A stretch of DNA of 64,000 bases from Drosophila pseudoobscura (Eukaryota > Arthropoda > Insecta > Diptera > Drosophilidae). Both the position numbers and the translations under genes were made by a program. Shown here in pieces: positions 31,129-42,543 of the stretch (position 1 is the first letter of the stretch; each line of letters starts with the position of its first letter). Where the stretch lies: positions 40,067,869 to 40,131,868 of the forward strand of contig NC_046683.1 of the NCBI RefSeq assembly GCF_009870125.1, given 5' to 3'. The notes beneath the pieces were generated by a model. It had not been told where the DNA came from. It did no database searches and saw nothing but the letters and a program-made list of their open reading frames with translations.

Positions 31129-34100
31129 GGAGGAGAAAAAAGGAAGTGCGCCATAGAACGACGACGAGTGCAAAGAGCAGAAGCAAAAAAGGTGGGGCTC
31201 TTGGAAGGTGGGTGTGGTGTGTCATTCGTCTGCCTGTCCGTCCGTCTGTCCGTCTGTCCGTCTGTGGCTCTTGGACGTGGCATAATTCTATATGCTAATC
31301 AAGCGGAGAGCTTTTCCATCGTCCGACAGAGAGGTTAGCCGATCAAGAGCGAGAACTGAAGAGAAGGAGAGCCCGCAGACACCTCCCCTCTGACGATCCG
31401 CAGCCATTCGAAAGGGTCTCTGAAAGCAAGCAAACAGCAACATCAACATCACCAGCAATCGTTCCTAATCGAATTTTCGTATAAACAAAAGCCATTCTGT
31501 GTTGATATTTCGATTTGTGGCACTTCGCTGGCACTCTGGCACTCTGGGGCACTGGTGCGGTGGTTCTTTCTGTGCTTCGGGCTCTGTGATTCATTCAGAG
31601 ATTCTGGAAACGAAAAAACTGGTGCGCCGGCAGGCAGGGCCCCCGCAAAACTCTCACACAGCAAGGGAGCGTCAGAGAGAGCGAGAAAGAGAGATCTAGC
31701 GAAGGAAAAATAGAGTGAGGATCGGAGAGGAGAAGCAAAGGAAGAACTGTGGCCACAAAACGAAAGAAGAAACAAAGGAAACCAGACGAAACAGAGGGAT
31801 CTCTGAATGTTTTCCTGCAGTCGAGAGAGAACCACCTGGTGGAAAAGAGAGGGACAGAGCAAGGGGGAACATGGGGAAAGAGCTGAAACAAAAACCACAA
31901 GACATATTCCGTTTGAACTTGAGCTTTGGATACCCTGTTCCACCCAAAGGGAAGGAGTGGAAGTTCAATGGAATCCAGTGGGTGGATAAGTTAAAAGTTT
32001 TTGTGAAAAGTATCATTCGAGTGGGATCTGAATCCTTAGTTTCAATACATATGTTGAATGGAATACCATTAACGCCATTGCGATCACTATCCCTGGCGAT
32101 TTTATTTGAAAATGTTCAATAAAAGTAATCTTCGGTGAGCTCTCTTTAGATGAAAGCCCTAAGATCTCGTATCATATTTCTGTTCGTAATTATTTATTCT
32201 ATTCTCCAAAGAACCCCGAAATGGACGGTCTGGGGGATTCTGTTTTGAATAATATCATTTACAGGGTATCTGCAGTTGTTCGATGATGCCCCTGGTCTCC
32301 ATTGGGAGCCGCTGCTTTATTTATGGGAATGCAGAGAGCCCCCGCTGCTGGGGGGTTTTGATCAGAAGATCAACCGAACAGCGGATGAGAAGAGAGCGTG
32401 GGGCTGGGGCTGGGGCTGGGACAGGGTCTGGCTGTGCTTTCATCTCATTTTTGTTTATAAATTTCTGATCTCTGGGGTGGTCGAGATCTTTGGGTCAGAA
32501 AAAAGCGCTTTAGAAGAGTTTGTAAACAATGGCGAGGGATCCAAAGTTTCATTCCATTCCGTTCTGTATCGTTTCGTTTCGCTTCCTTTTGTTCCTTCCT
32601 GCTTTCCGTTTCCATTGTGGTGTTTCCTTTTTGGACGACGAATCGCAGAAGGCAACAACAAAACGGAGTGATGGACAGGCGGACGGGCCGGACGGGACGG
32701 ACAGTCACAGATACAAAGCAATCTGTCGAGTGGTCGAGAGGCGGGGCACGCCACAGAGCCAGGGGCATGTGGCAGGGGCATCTGTTTGTTCTGCCACAAT
32801 GTGATAGCAGCTGTGTGCCCTCCGTCTTTTACGCCTGCTGCCTGGTCGGTCGTCCTGCCCCATTTGTTCTGCTGCTGCCTGCCTTTGTGCTGCAAGCAAT
32901 AGCAGCAGCAGTTGCAGCAACAGAAACAAAGACCGAAACCAGAAATGAAAGTACACCCCAGAGATATCTCCGACGACTGTGGAAAGTGTCAACAGATACG
33001 CAGAAGAGAGCGACTCGTAATATCCATGAATCATGGATTGTGCAGAGTTTTCTATATATAGAGAGACCTCCAATCAGTGTGGAAGCCATCTCTCAATTCT
33101 CGGCCTCAGAAGCGGCAGATGCCACTTCCTCAACCAAGCATCCCCTTTTTCGCGTTTAATTCTAGCTCGTGTCTGGTCCAATCTGACCCATGAATGCGGG
33201 TTCCTCTTTTACAGGGAACCCCTACCCGCACCTCCAGAGACAGAGACAGCAAGGGAGAGGGCTAGCGCTTCCTCTCCCGTTCATTGGCGGCACGTCCGTC
33301 CGTCCGTCCGTCCGTCCGTCCGTTGAAGCCATTGAAGGTTGAATTGATGATCATCATCCGCCACCGCATCGCATCGCATCGCATCACACAATCAATGGAT
33401 GAGTGGCTGTGGTGGGTGTCAGTAGAGATTCCCATGCGTAGATATGAAATAAAGGGAGGAATACCCTTGGAGATGACATCTCATCCTTCTCGTGCTCCCT
33501 TCCATTTAGGTTGCCGGAAAAAACCCCACCAATTAGCCATCGTGGTGTCCGCCTCGTTCCCTTCCGTAGAGCGGTTCAACATTTTGCTGACGCGCGTAAA
33601 AACTACGCCCCAACCCGAGCCCCAAATCCGTACCCGTACTCGTACCCGGCCACCGGTGCATGGCTCTCCAGTGCAGCAGCAGCAGCAGCAGCATGACCTA
33701 CATCCACGCCAAGCGACAAAGAGAGAGAGAGAGACAGAGGAGAGGGAGAGCCGAGGCCATGCCAAGCGATGACCTGGATTTTTGGATTTGGATTCGAGAG
33801 TCGCTGGAAACCGTCATTCCCAGAGGGAGGAGGAAGGAGGAAGGAAGAGCTCTGCTAATTTAAATCAAATTTTCCCTCGGGGATTTCTTAATAGGCAAAA
33901 TCTGCATATCATATGTGGGAGAAACCCCTGCACAGAGATAGAGAGAGAGAAAATGTGGAAGATCGTTCAGCAAAGGACGGAAAGAGAAAAAGGAATATGA
34001 ATTAGAAGTGGGGAATCCATAAAAGGAAGCCGGAAGTTTGCAGCTGCTGCAGCGCCCCCAACCATCCATCCGACTCCCCCCTTAAACATCTCCTCTCCCT

Positions 34101-34839
34101 CGTTCGAAAGAGAGGACGCGGACGCACATGTAGAGCACATGGCAGAGGAGGCCTGAAACAATTTGGGAAATGGAACGGACAAAATCATCGTACAGGGAGC
34201 AGGCAGGCACATGGCACATGGCTGAAACGGAATGGCAATGGACGGGCGGGCTGGCAGACAGAAGAGAGCGACGCGAGAGCGCGAGCGAAGGAGAGGGAGA
34301 GAGTCGAAGAGCAGGCCGTCAACAAAATGGAACTTCATGCTAGTTTTTCCCACACGTTTTCTACTTTTTCCTTGCAATTGCAAAACGGGACCGCTCTCTC
34401 ACTCGCAGGTAAAGAGCTAGTGAAAGAGAGAGCGAGAGCGGCAAGAGGAAGCAGCAGCAGGCGAGGGTGGGAAAATGGATAAAAGAAATAGAAAACAACA
34501 TTTTGAGGAAATATATGCCATATTTCCCCTCCTCCTTCTATTCCACAAGTACACGGATTGGATACTCAAGAGTTCCACTCAAGAAACACAGAGAGAAAGG
34601 AGGAGAGAGAGGGCCACTTGAGAATCAAAGAGGATGAGGGTGTGAGAGGGAATAAGTGCAGTGCCGCTCCCCTCCCCAAGGCATCGTCAGATCTAATATT
34701 TAAAGGGTATTACAGGGTATCTACTCACCTCGAGATATATATCGCTGTCCGGATTGAAGGTGTCGTTCACCCGCCGAAACGTGTAGTTCACGTGCGGCAC
34801 CGAGTGAAGGATTTTTACGAGTATGCTCGGCTGTTCCAT
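17799..34839 (-). CDS. tty2 (CG3638): Tweety-family (TTYH) membrane protein, tweety-2/CG3638-like
   Basis: Coding exons read by phase: 34839-34729, 25470-25293, 23257-23163, 21606-21379, 21313-21062, 20998-20880, 20819-20547, then 17934-17799. All donors are GTRAG-like (GTATGG at the seventh) and all acceptors end in AG. The product is 463 residues to the UGA. It has a short luminal-type N-terminus (MEQPSILVKILHSVPHVNY), five hydrophobic segments (about 38-60, 77-97, 210-235, 238-260 and 385-412), a large extracellular segment with N-glycosylation sites (NQT, NTS, NDT) between TM2 and TM3, RRSRC before TM4, and GDFCMRP after it. This is the layout of tweety homologues, originally described as large-conductance anion channels, a role now debated. 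It ends YATLSKQCKTLESNDFY. The first intron is 9.3 kb. An alternative last exon (19802-20459) and downstream frame extensions are listed separately. Confidence 0.9.
17935..19801. other. tweety-2 3' alternative intron
   Basis: No coding potential seen. It would carry the 3' UTR of the 637-residue isoform; minus-strand A/T-rich signals occur near 18310-18390. Nothing else recognised. Confidence 0.4.
19802..20459 (-). CDS. tty2 (CG3638): Alternative last coding exon of tweety-2 (Gly/Asn/His/Gln-rich tail)
   Basis: The acceptor TTTTTGGCAG|ACCC at 20460 joins the CG left by the exon ending at 20547 to give ...YLSKRPTLDADKSETAPLFP. The frame then stays open for 218 codons to TGA at 19804-19802, giving a 637-residue isoform. 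The tail is low-complexity: Ser/Pro/Ala, then a Gly/Asn-rich part, a His/Asn stretch (GHHHHNNSNQNHYNNN), polyglutamine, and a final SPSPPPGYDMVHGTRHEL. The alternative exon at 17934 also starts with one base that completes the same CG codon (Arg), so either exon can follow. No good internal donor was seen, so this looks like a true terminal exon that is skipped in the other form. Confidence 0.75.
21607..23162. other. tweety-2 intron with a C-run and CAG repeat
   Basis: The intron between exons 3 and 4 holds a 17-base C run (22627-22643), a short (CAG)n at about 22953-22973, and GA/CT-rich stretches. No gene is evident. Confidence 0.6.
22627..22643. repeat. Poly(C) tract, 17 bases
   Basis: Uninterrupted C run on the plus strand; the transcribed (minus) strand of tweety-2 reads G17, a potential G-quadruplex in the pre-mRNA. 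Confidence 0.9.
23869..23893 (+). repeat. Dispersed CATGCAGCAGCGCCCCTCGG motif, copy 1
   Basis: Reads CGTGTCATGCAGCAGCGCTCCTCGG; it differs from the consensus at one core base. Confidence 0.7.
24922..24947 (+). repeat. Dispersed motif, copy 2 (diverged)
   Basis: Reads GCGCGTCATGCACGAGCGCCTCTCGG; it keeps the CGTCATGCA start and CTCGG end. Confidence 0.5.
27430..27444. repeat. Poly(C) tract, 15 bases
   Basis: Uninterrupted C run in intron 1 of tweety-2, G-run in the transcript. Confidence 0.85.
28316..28342. repeat. (TC)n microsatellite
   Basis: About 13 TC units followed by TGTTTCTCTC; GA on the other strand. Confidence 0.9.
30394..30430. repeat. (CA)n microsatellite
   Basis: About 18 uninterrupted CA units, then TATGTATGTA. 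Confidence 0.9.
31093..31124. repeat. (GA)n microsatellite
   Basis: About 15 GA units in tweety-2 intron 1. Confidence 0.9.
31233..31265. repeat. (GTCY)n tract
   Basis: GTCCGTCCGTCTGTCCGTCTG-type repeat like the core of INE-1, but flanking INE-1 sequence is not seen. Confidence 0.6.
33294..33322. repeat. (GTCC)n microsatellite
   Basis: Seven GTCC units; no INE-1 flanks. Confidence 0.9.
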
Positions 34840-34908
34840 TTTCGCGGCGGTGGCGGCACACACAGAGAGAGGGAGGTCCAAAAGGAATAACTGTTAACGC
34901 TAATACTC

Positions 34909-34935
34909 TTTCTCTCTCTCTCTCTCTCTCTCTCT
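34909..34935 (-). repeat. (GA)n tract in the probable 5' UTR of tweety-2
   Basis: About 13 GA units on the transcribed sense, 70 nt upstream of the start codon. Confidence 0.85.
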
Positions 34936-35386
34936 GTCACAATACGGGGGGGCGACGCGACTCCTTTTGACGTCACAAGCGACGGCCTCTGCTGCTGCGC
35001 AAATTTAGAGTGTTTTTTAGCGCATTCCAAAAAACGGCGGCTGCAAGCAAAAGAACCGTTAAGAACGAAGTCTCCCTCTCTCTCTCGGGAGGGACAGCAG
35101 CCAGGGAGGAGTGTGGGAGAGAGAGGGAGTGCTGGCTGACTGGCGTGCGTTTTAGGAATCCAAGGAATAGAAACAGCAACAACAACGCATGCTCTCTCCG
35201 CACCAAGCCGTTCTCCCTCTCTCTCTCTTTCTCTTTGTCTCTCGCTGTGGCACGCGTCCTGTTTTCACTTTCACTTTTCCACACACACCCACAACAAAAA
35301 AATTCGTACGAAAAGAATTGACCACACACACACATGGATCTCTCTCATTGAACACACTCAAACACAGATACAGATAGATAGCGGCG

Positions 35387-35392
35387 TTTATA
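35387..35392 (-). promoter_or_regulatory. Candidate TATA box of tweety-2
   Basis: The minus strand reads GGTCCGGCTATAAACGCCGC, with TATAAA about 550 nt upstream of the ATG. A start site would fall near 35355, where GTTCAATG is a weak initiator. A strong splice acceptor (TTCTTTTGCTTGCAG|CCGCC, near 35036) lies between, so the 5' UTR may also be spliced. Confidence 0.35.
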
Positions 35393-35866
35393 GCCGGACC
35401 GATTCACACAGGGGTCCCTGCTTTCGCCCCTTTATCTACGTTTTGTTTTGATTGCACCGCAGCATCCGCTTCGCAAAAAAAATATAATAATGATAAGCGA
35501 AATCCGGACCGGCACATGTTCCATACAACTGTAGACAAATATCAAAATATATATGCTATATAATTTATACACTGATTAAATTATGCAATTACTCCCAGGG
35601 TTATCGCCGCCACGTTTTAAAGGATATTTTTTTTTTTGTTCTCGGCTTCCCAGGGGCGTTGTTTCATTTACCGTCTCGTACCGTCCCGATTCGTACACAC
35701 GCCTCAAACACCGACCCGTTTCGCGTACCGTTTTATTCCGTTTCGCAAGTAGTCTTCTTCTTCTTTTCCTACTATCACTCCGTTTACCGTTTACTGTTAC
35801 TATTGCTGCCGAGGTCCGTTTGCGAATGAGCAGAGACCCAAGAACGCGCTGCAAAGCCACCGAGCC

Positions 35867-35870
<4 letters not shown>

Positions 35871-35903
<33 letters not shown>
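35871..35903. repeat. (GA)n microsatellite
   Basis: About 16 GA units upstream of the tweety-2 promoter candidate. Confidence 0.9.
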
Positions 35904-35907
<4 letters not shown>

Positions 35908-38352
35908 AGAGAGCGTAAACACACTCGTGAGAGCCGACCTATGAATGCCCTACCAAGAGAGCAGATATCCGACAAGGATTTACATGATATTCATATAATA
36001 TATCGAGGGCGATGTAAATACACCGCTATTGGAATTTGTCTGTCTCAGATAATTAAAATCACCTCTCACATGCACATGCACATGCAAATCGAAGGGCATT
36101 TATCTGTCGCTCTGGCTGGTTCAGTTTTTATGTGTTCTGGCTCTCTATCCCTCATTTCGCTCTTTTCGGCTTCTTTTGACTCGGAGAGCCATCGCACGGG
36201 GACTGGAATGACTGGTCCATTCAATGGAGCGGGGGCGGGGACGGGGTTGAGGACGGTGAAGAGGGCCTGGCCAGCGTGCAGAACGAGAAGTAAACAAGAA
36301 GGCATAATGCTCAAAAAAAATGATTCCTGCAGGGCGGAAATCAAAATGCAACTAAATGTGATGTCCCGTCCCGTTCCCCTCTCTATCTAAGACGCGATCA
36401 CTACTCTCGCTCACCCACTCTGATATGCTGACTAAAGAGTTCTCCGCTTTATGTGTGCCACTTCATCTTCTTCTTTCTTTATCAAAAGTCAGCCAAAAAC
36501 GGGTTTGTTCGAAGCAAATAACAAGAATAACCGCTTTAAATACTCTACTAAGTTAGTTTCGCTGACTAAGTACGAAAGAAAGAGCGAGACGGAATGTGAA
36601 GGCGAGCAGCTCCAATGACACTTATTGCTGCAACGCTGCCGCTGTCCCCCTGCCAGATCCATGTAATTCGAAGAACCCTTAGGAACTTGCTCCCCACCGA
36701 CCAACACACAACGAAATTCTTTGACTGGCGTCATTCTCTCTTTCTCGCTCTGTCTTCCCCCCACTAAAACTCATGGGGCGACTCTTTTATCGGCCGGTAG
36801 AAGTCGAGGAAATATGATTATTGTTCATAAATATTTGTGCAGTGGCGGGACCCGACCCCACGACGACCATATTCGAGGCGACGGTAATCGATGATGATAA
36901 AAGGCAAACAAGGAGTGACACACACACACACATACACACACACACTACACAATAAAAAGGCACGTACACGCGGAGGCTAGGCGGCCAAAATCAAGAGGAA
37001 ATGTAACTTTCAGAGCACTCCACACACCTGCAGATCAGTTCAATCTGTATTTGATTTGCACAGCACAGCACCTTGATGTTTTACATATTCATCTTCATTG
37101 AATCATTTGTATCTTTTTATTTTATTTATTTTCACGACGGGTTTACGTTGTAAGTTTATCGGATCTATCGATAAAATATACTGTCCGGCACTCAGAAATC
37201 TACCAAAATATACCGTCTTTCTCATTTTAAAAATATACCGTAATTATACGGACGAATTCAAGTTCTATTGTACATATTCCTCGTTTTGGATATTCTGTGG
37301 AATATTACTAGCTAGTTAAGACCCTCATGTCGGAACTTATAATTTTATCCGATTCTCAAATCGATTTCCTACAAGACTGGTTTAATTTAAGTTTTCATCT
37401 TTATTGCACTGCTTATAAAATAAGATTTAAGCAAAAACAATTTCCACTAAATTTATTTCTTGACACGGTAACGACATGTAAGCTACACATTTGCCACATA
37501 TTAACTACATTTTGGTGTAATTACCAAAAGCGACACCTGAAGGTGTTTTTTTCATATCAGCCCCATGGAAGCGCCAGTTTGAAAAACCTCCGTTGTTTAC
37601 TTTTTGACATGCTTTTTTTCCGACATTTTTCAAATAATTGAGATATTGATGGCAGGATTGATGCTGATCAGGAATTGGTATTCGATGTGGCCTATGACAT
37701 CGCTCGAATTGGAAGTTCTACACGATTTCTACATATGTAAGTGCATTAGAAAAAAATTGATAACTAATTTTATAAAAAGTTTTTGTTTTACCAAACCTGA
37801 AATTTGTTTTTTGAAATAATTGGTTAATGCAACAATACTTTGAGTTTTCGGGCAAACAGCTGACGCAGCCCGATTTAGCTATCAATGATTCAGATGTTAC
37901 ACATAAAAGAGGATTTTGCGCTCGCAATACACTAATTGTGCGTTTAACATGACATGATAATATGTGAAATAATTTTGCGAAAACGGGAGCACCTAAAAAT
38001 GGAACGTTTTGTCTGAAAACACAGAAGTAAATTCAAACCGTATCCTTTATTCAATAAAGTAACAAAATATAAGTCTAAAGAGTAAAAATATAATTTGCGG
38101 ATATCATCACGAAAATTATGGGAACCCACCACTAGAGCGAAAAGTCTTGTAAATACACGGTACATTCGATGTTAGGTAGGGACAACTCTGGGCTCCCTCT
38201 TTTGGAAACATGGAGTCACATCTGCACATCTCTAAGAACTAATCGCATTCGATTGGTAGAAACACTTTCCGCCATTAATCGATGTGTATATATTTAAATA
38301 AATTAAATTCTTAAATTAGATCTCCGATTTAAGAAATAAACAAAAATGCGCT
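35904..38352. other. Intergenic region between tweety-2 and the helicase
   Basis: No convincing gene. ORFs at 37098-37819 (+) are A/T-rich and lack known motifs. The main feature is the promoter-like repeat at 37154-37322. The helicase 3' UTR probably occupies the right end. Confidence 0.5.
37154..37322. repeat. Promoter-like repeat flanking the helicase gene, copy A
   Basis: About 165 bp alignable in the same orientation to 41151-41303. It carries a perfect DRE, TATCGATA (37166-37173), and two AAATATACCGT boxes (minus strand ACGGTATATTT, close to the Drosophila core-promoter motif 6). Shared blocks include ATTTTAAAAATATACCGTAA, GACGAATTCAA and ATTACTAGC. Confidence 0.65.
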
Positions 38353-41054
38353 TCATCTGTTTTTGAAGAAGCGGGCGGTGCGTGCTTGGACAGCACCAAA
38401 TGCAACGCCGTTGGGCTCGAAAATGTGTCGGGCTATCCATTCCGGTAGCTTCTCCCGGATCCGGGCGCTGGCATAGCGCTCGTCGAGTAGAAAGACACAT
38501 GCGTAGTCCCGGATGTGGCGAACAGAGCGACCGATACACTGGTTGACCGCTTTCATGCAGATGTTCTCGTAATACTCGTTACCGGCGCCGGAGCCCAGAC
38601 GCTCATCCAGATAACGCATCCGCTGCTGCAGCTCCGGCGCATTTCGATTCGGATAGGGCAGGCCCACAACGAGCACGGCCCGTCCCAGGTCGTCGGCAAA
38701 GTTCAGTCCCTCGGACAGTTTTCCACCAACGACGGCCAGCAGAAGTGCCCCTCCTTTGGGGACAGCAATAGCCTCTGCATACTGCTGCAGTAGCTGATCT
38801 GCGGCACCAGAGGATTCCCGGAAGATGCGCTTCTTTCGGGCAATGTTCTGCAGGCCACCGCTCTGCTCCAGGTGGGTGTGGACCGTGTCCAGGTACTCGT
38901 ACGAGGGTAGGAAGCAGACAACGCCCCCGGGCAAGACATTGCAAAGGTTCTGCAGCACCATCGACAGTTCCTTGAGCTGTAAGAGTGGATTATAGTGGGT
39001 CTGGAGTGAGGAATAAGAGTTGCCACCCACCATGGCGGGAGTCCCACGCTGAGCATAGCTGAAGCAGAGGCTGGCCCCAGTCGGTCCCTTTGCCACGACA
39101 AACGGCAGAACAGCATCCGGCGGCACTACATGGCTATAGAAGCGCTCCACCAGCCGCTCTGGGCAGCGGGCGAACAGCTGCTCCTTCAGCTCCTGCGTGG
39201 GCTGCATCGTTCCGCCAGCAATGACAATCTGCACAAGACAGTAAGAAGGTTATTTAGTTGATAAAATAAACGCAAACGAAGACTACTCACCGCTCTGGCC
39301 TCCGAGAGGATGTCGGCAAAGTGCTCGGCTGGATCAAGCAGCAGATACTTGACCATTCCCGCCTGGGGATTGAGCAGTACCCTTCCATCTGCCGCATTGC
39401 TGGTGAGCGTTTCGATGAAGGCCAACAAAGGCCGAATGGGGGAGGGTGCAACCTGATCGGAGCCGCTGCTCTTTTTCTCCATCTGCAGCTCCTCTTCTGC
39501 CTCTGCATGGGTCTCGGCCAGCTTGCGCTTTCCATGGGGCTGCTTTCCTAGCGTCTTATGCTGCGTGACCAGGTGCTGCAGTAGCGTCTGGCGACTGGAG
39601 CCGGGCGGCTGGTTCTCGCTGGGACGCGGCTCTCTCTGGGCCCGGGTCGCATGGCCCTGCACCTTTTGGGCAAACCGCGTGCGGCCGCAGAACTCCAGCA
39701 GAGCGTGCAGATCGATGTTGTCGAAGTCGCCCTCGGACGAGAGCTCGTAGGTGCGCAGCATCCGCACGGACGTGGCTCCGGCCTTGGGCTCGAGCAGCTT
39801 CAGCAGACGGCGCAGCACAAACAGCAGCTGGTTGATGCTCAGGAGATTGCGGGTGCTAAGGCGGCGCGCATACTGCAACTTGTAGCCGGAGACCTGCTCG
39901 CGGGCCAGTTCCAGCTGGGAGCGGGTCAGCTCCGAGCCGTGCAGCTGGGCAATCGAGTCGAGAAGGTTATGCGCTTCGTCCACGATCACAACGGAGCCGC
40001 GCAGGTCGATGCCCAGCTGCTGACGGGCTGAGCGCTGGAGGAGAAGCTGGTAGGGCAGCAGCACCAGCTGGGCGTCGTCCTGGGCTGATCGGGAGGCGTA
40101 GTAGGAGCAGCCACCGCATGCGGTGCCTTCGACAGCCAGTTCCTCGATGTCCAGGGGCTCGCACAGAGCCACATCCCGGAGGCTCTCCACCTTCGCGGGC
40201 GCCTTGAAGGGACAACGACTGAGCGAGGCGGCGGATCCAGCAGCGAGACGGGATTTCTTGCTGGGATTGGCCGGTGCCTTGCTCCGGGCCATGTCCAGGC
40301 AGCGCTCGTTAATCAGGCCCACATTTCGGAGCTTTCGCACCTGCGGATTGATGCACAGCTGCTGTCGGGAGCCCAGTGAGACGCAACGCACCCACGCCCC
40401 GTGTGGGGTCTTCCGCAGCTCAGCCACGATCTGCGCAAGCTGCGAGTGGGTGCGGCTGCAGAAGAAGATCTGCACGGGGCGGTAGCGATCCTCGGACTGC
40501 TCCTCGGGGCCGTCGCCCAGCTCGTGGTCCGAGTCAGAGTCCGTATCCGCATCGGAGGGATGCTCGTTGTCCACCTGCTGTTCCTCTTCGGGCTTAGGTC
40601 TTGTCCTGAACTTCTGATGCTTTTTCCTTTCCTTGGTTCGCTCCCTGATCACCACTAGCTGTTGTTCTCGCTTGTCCAGCAACGAGCAGAGGTGGTTCAG
40701 TTGCTGAAGTTCCACCTGCTGCTCACGGGACTCACTCTGGGCACTGATCCAGTCCTCCTCCTGGGCACTGGCTGCCTGCAGGCGGTCCAGCTTCTTTTCC
40801 ACTTCGACGATGCGCTGTAGCAGCTCAGAGCGAACCAACTCCTCATGCTGGCGAAGCCAGGTGAGGGCCCCGCATGTTAGGGTCAGGGATTTACCAGTGC
40901 CCGTGGGGCTCTCGAAGATGCCCACCTGTCGGCGCTCCAGCACCGAAAAGAGCTCCTGCATCAGCTGCTCCTGGATGGCGTACGGGGCGAATGGGAAGCC
41001 AAAGTCGGAGGCTCCGGGCGTGGCCAGGCACTGGCGCGGCGAGTATTGGGCCAT
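38353..41054 (-). CDS. CG11403: DDX11/CHL1-type Fe-S ATP-dependent DNA helicase (CG11403-like)
   Basis: Two coding exons, 41054-39291 (588 codons) and 39228-38353 (291 codons plus stop), are split by a 62-nt phase-0 intron with a GTGAGTAG donor and a TTGTGCAG acceptor. The product is 879 residues, normal for the family. It has IQEQLMQELF, a Walker A GIFESPTGTGKSLTL (lysine near 55), an acidic/charged insert (DADTDSDSDHELGDGPEEQSE), and Cys residues of the XPD-like Fe-S cluster between motifs I and II (CINPQ..., RCLDM, CPF, CGGC). Further on are VIVDEAHNLLDS (DEAH near 359), the junction LSEARA|IVIAGGTMQP, GGKLSEGLNF, VGLPYPN, and motif VI QCIGRSVRHIRDY. The family unwinds DNA in the nucleus and supports sister-chromatid cohesion. 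The start ATG was chosen because conservation begins at once and no upstream ATG is better. Confidence 0.95.
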
Positions 41055-41139
41055 GTCCGGACTTACATTTTCCCTAAGGTAAAACAAAATGTCGCGCCAA
41101 GACCAAAACAGCAACAATGCGGATGCGGGTGCGGTAGGC

Positions 41140-41148
41140 AGTGTGACC
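41140..41148 (-). promoter_or_regulatory. Motif 1 (M1BP site) at the helicase promoter
   Basis: The minus strand reads TGGTCACACTG, a perfect match to the Drosophila core-promoter motif 1 (YGGTCACACTR) typical of housekeeping genes. It lies 86 nt before the helicase ATG and so is probably close to its start site. Confidence 0.75.
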
Positions 41149-41150
41149 AC

Positions 41151-41303
41151 GGATTTATCGTTAAAATATATCGTCCGACCCTCAGAAAAATTCCGTTTCA
41201 TTTTAAAAATATACCGTAAATATACTGACGAATTCAACACGTATAATATACGTTTCATCGATTTTGATATTCCGTAGAAAATTACTAGCCATTGAGATCT
41301 TCC
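41151..41303. repeat. Promoter-like repeat flanking the helicase gene, copy B
   Basis: Immediately upstream of motif 1. It has one ACGGTATATTT box on the minus strand (41207-41218) and TTATCG instead of the full DRE of copy A. Its last 40 bp (GATATTCCGTAGAAAATTACTAGC) are partly repeated in tandem just after it. Confidence 0.65.
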
Positions 41304-42528
41304 GTCGAATATTACAAGCTATATAGATATTTCAGCTTTGCCCACTTAAAGTTATTTACAAGGTTAACTACTTTTAAGTTCTTGCATGTATTTTATTTTG
41401 CCTTAAACACTAAAAACAAAAAAATACCGTGAGCGGTCACCCAGGCGGTTGTTCAATATATATATATTCATATATTGATATATGAATAAATTGATATTTT
41501 AGAAAATCGAACAGCCATAGGATGCGGCGTTCATCCATAGCAATGCCTTAGCGCTTTTTTTCAAAACAGCAAATCGAAAGTTATAGTATTTTTTTAATCT
41601 CTATTCAGAAGCTATGGAAAATTGTCTATAAATTTAAATTAACTTATATATTATTAATTATATTTATTATTTATTTATTATTCTCACTTGATGTGAAACA
41701 AAAAGTAAATTAAGAAAAACGACATACACAGGCGATTCATAATAAAGTTTATTTTTCTCCAGTTCGAGCACTCTTTTTTTTGGCGCCAACTATTTTTCTG
41801 GTTAAAAGTACCGAATAAAAGTAAAAAAACCGGAGATTATCCGTATGAGTAATTGTTATGTTAATCTGTTGGGCTTGGTAATATTCAAAAAAAGAACATA
41901 AAAAAATGTATTGATTGCGAATTAATGTGCATTAATTTATTAATTGGCGTTAATTGGTTTTTTGTAGATGCCTAAAATCTCAGCCGACGCCGCCGCAGAG
42001 GCACATTAAACGCCATTACAAGATGGCGGCCACGGCTGCGAAAGGGTATGCGCGAGTTTCGAGAAATTTCAGGTGTTACGTGGATCCATATCCATTGGAA
42101 TTAATATATTACCCTCGTGTTGTCCCGTTCTCCCGTTCACGTGGGCGTTGCACAAACAAAAGGTCGAGCTTTGCTCACGGGCCGCCACCAGCAGCCTGAC
42201 CTTCTGCTGCACCTCCATTGACCCAGTGACTGACTGACTGACTGACAGATTAACTGAGGCAAACTCTGATTGACGGGCCGGCATAATGCCCGCGATCGTG
42301 CCACTACAACTCATCTCTCTCCTCAACGTACAACGTGTTACCTGTGCGCCCTGCCCCACGCCTCCCGCTGGTGTTTGTTACGGACCATTTGCTGAGACAA
42401 AACGCTCTGCCATCAACGTGAGGCATGTTGTAAGTATGTAAATTGTACATGTGTGCGTCAAGAATGTGCGTCAAGTGCAGACACATTAATCACACGCGTG
42501 CAACGGTTGCACACGCAGGAGGGAGGTA

Positions 42529-42543
42529 GGGGGGGGGGGGGGG
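42529..42543. repeat. Poly(G) tract, 15 bases
   Basis: Uninterrupted G run between GGGAGGTA and ACAGCAG. Confidence 0.9.

Larger units (their letters stand above)
25471..34728. other. First intron of tweety-2, 9.3 kb
   Basis: No internal gene found. It contains simple repeats (entries below), a 15-C run (27430-27444), isolated (GTCY)n/(GTCC)n tracts at 31233-31265 and 33294-33322 that resemble INE-1 cores without flanks, and many short ORFs that I take as chance. Long first introns of neural genes usually hold enhancers; none can be named here. Confidence 0.6.

Noticed and set aside
41954..42199. 81-codon plus-strand ORF with ATGGCGGCC
   Set aside because: The ATG sits in a Pho/YY1 consensus and the predicted protein resembles nothing; no splice or promoter support.
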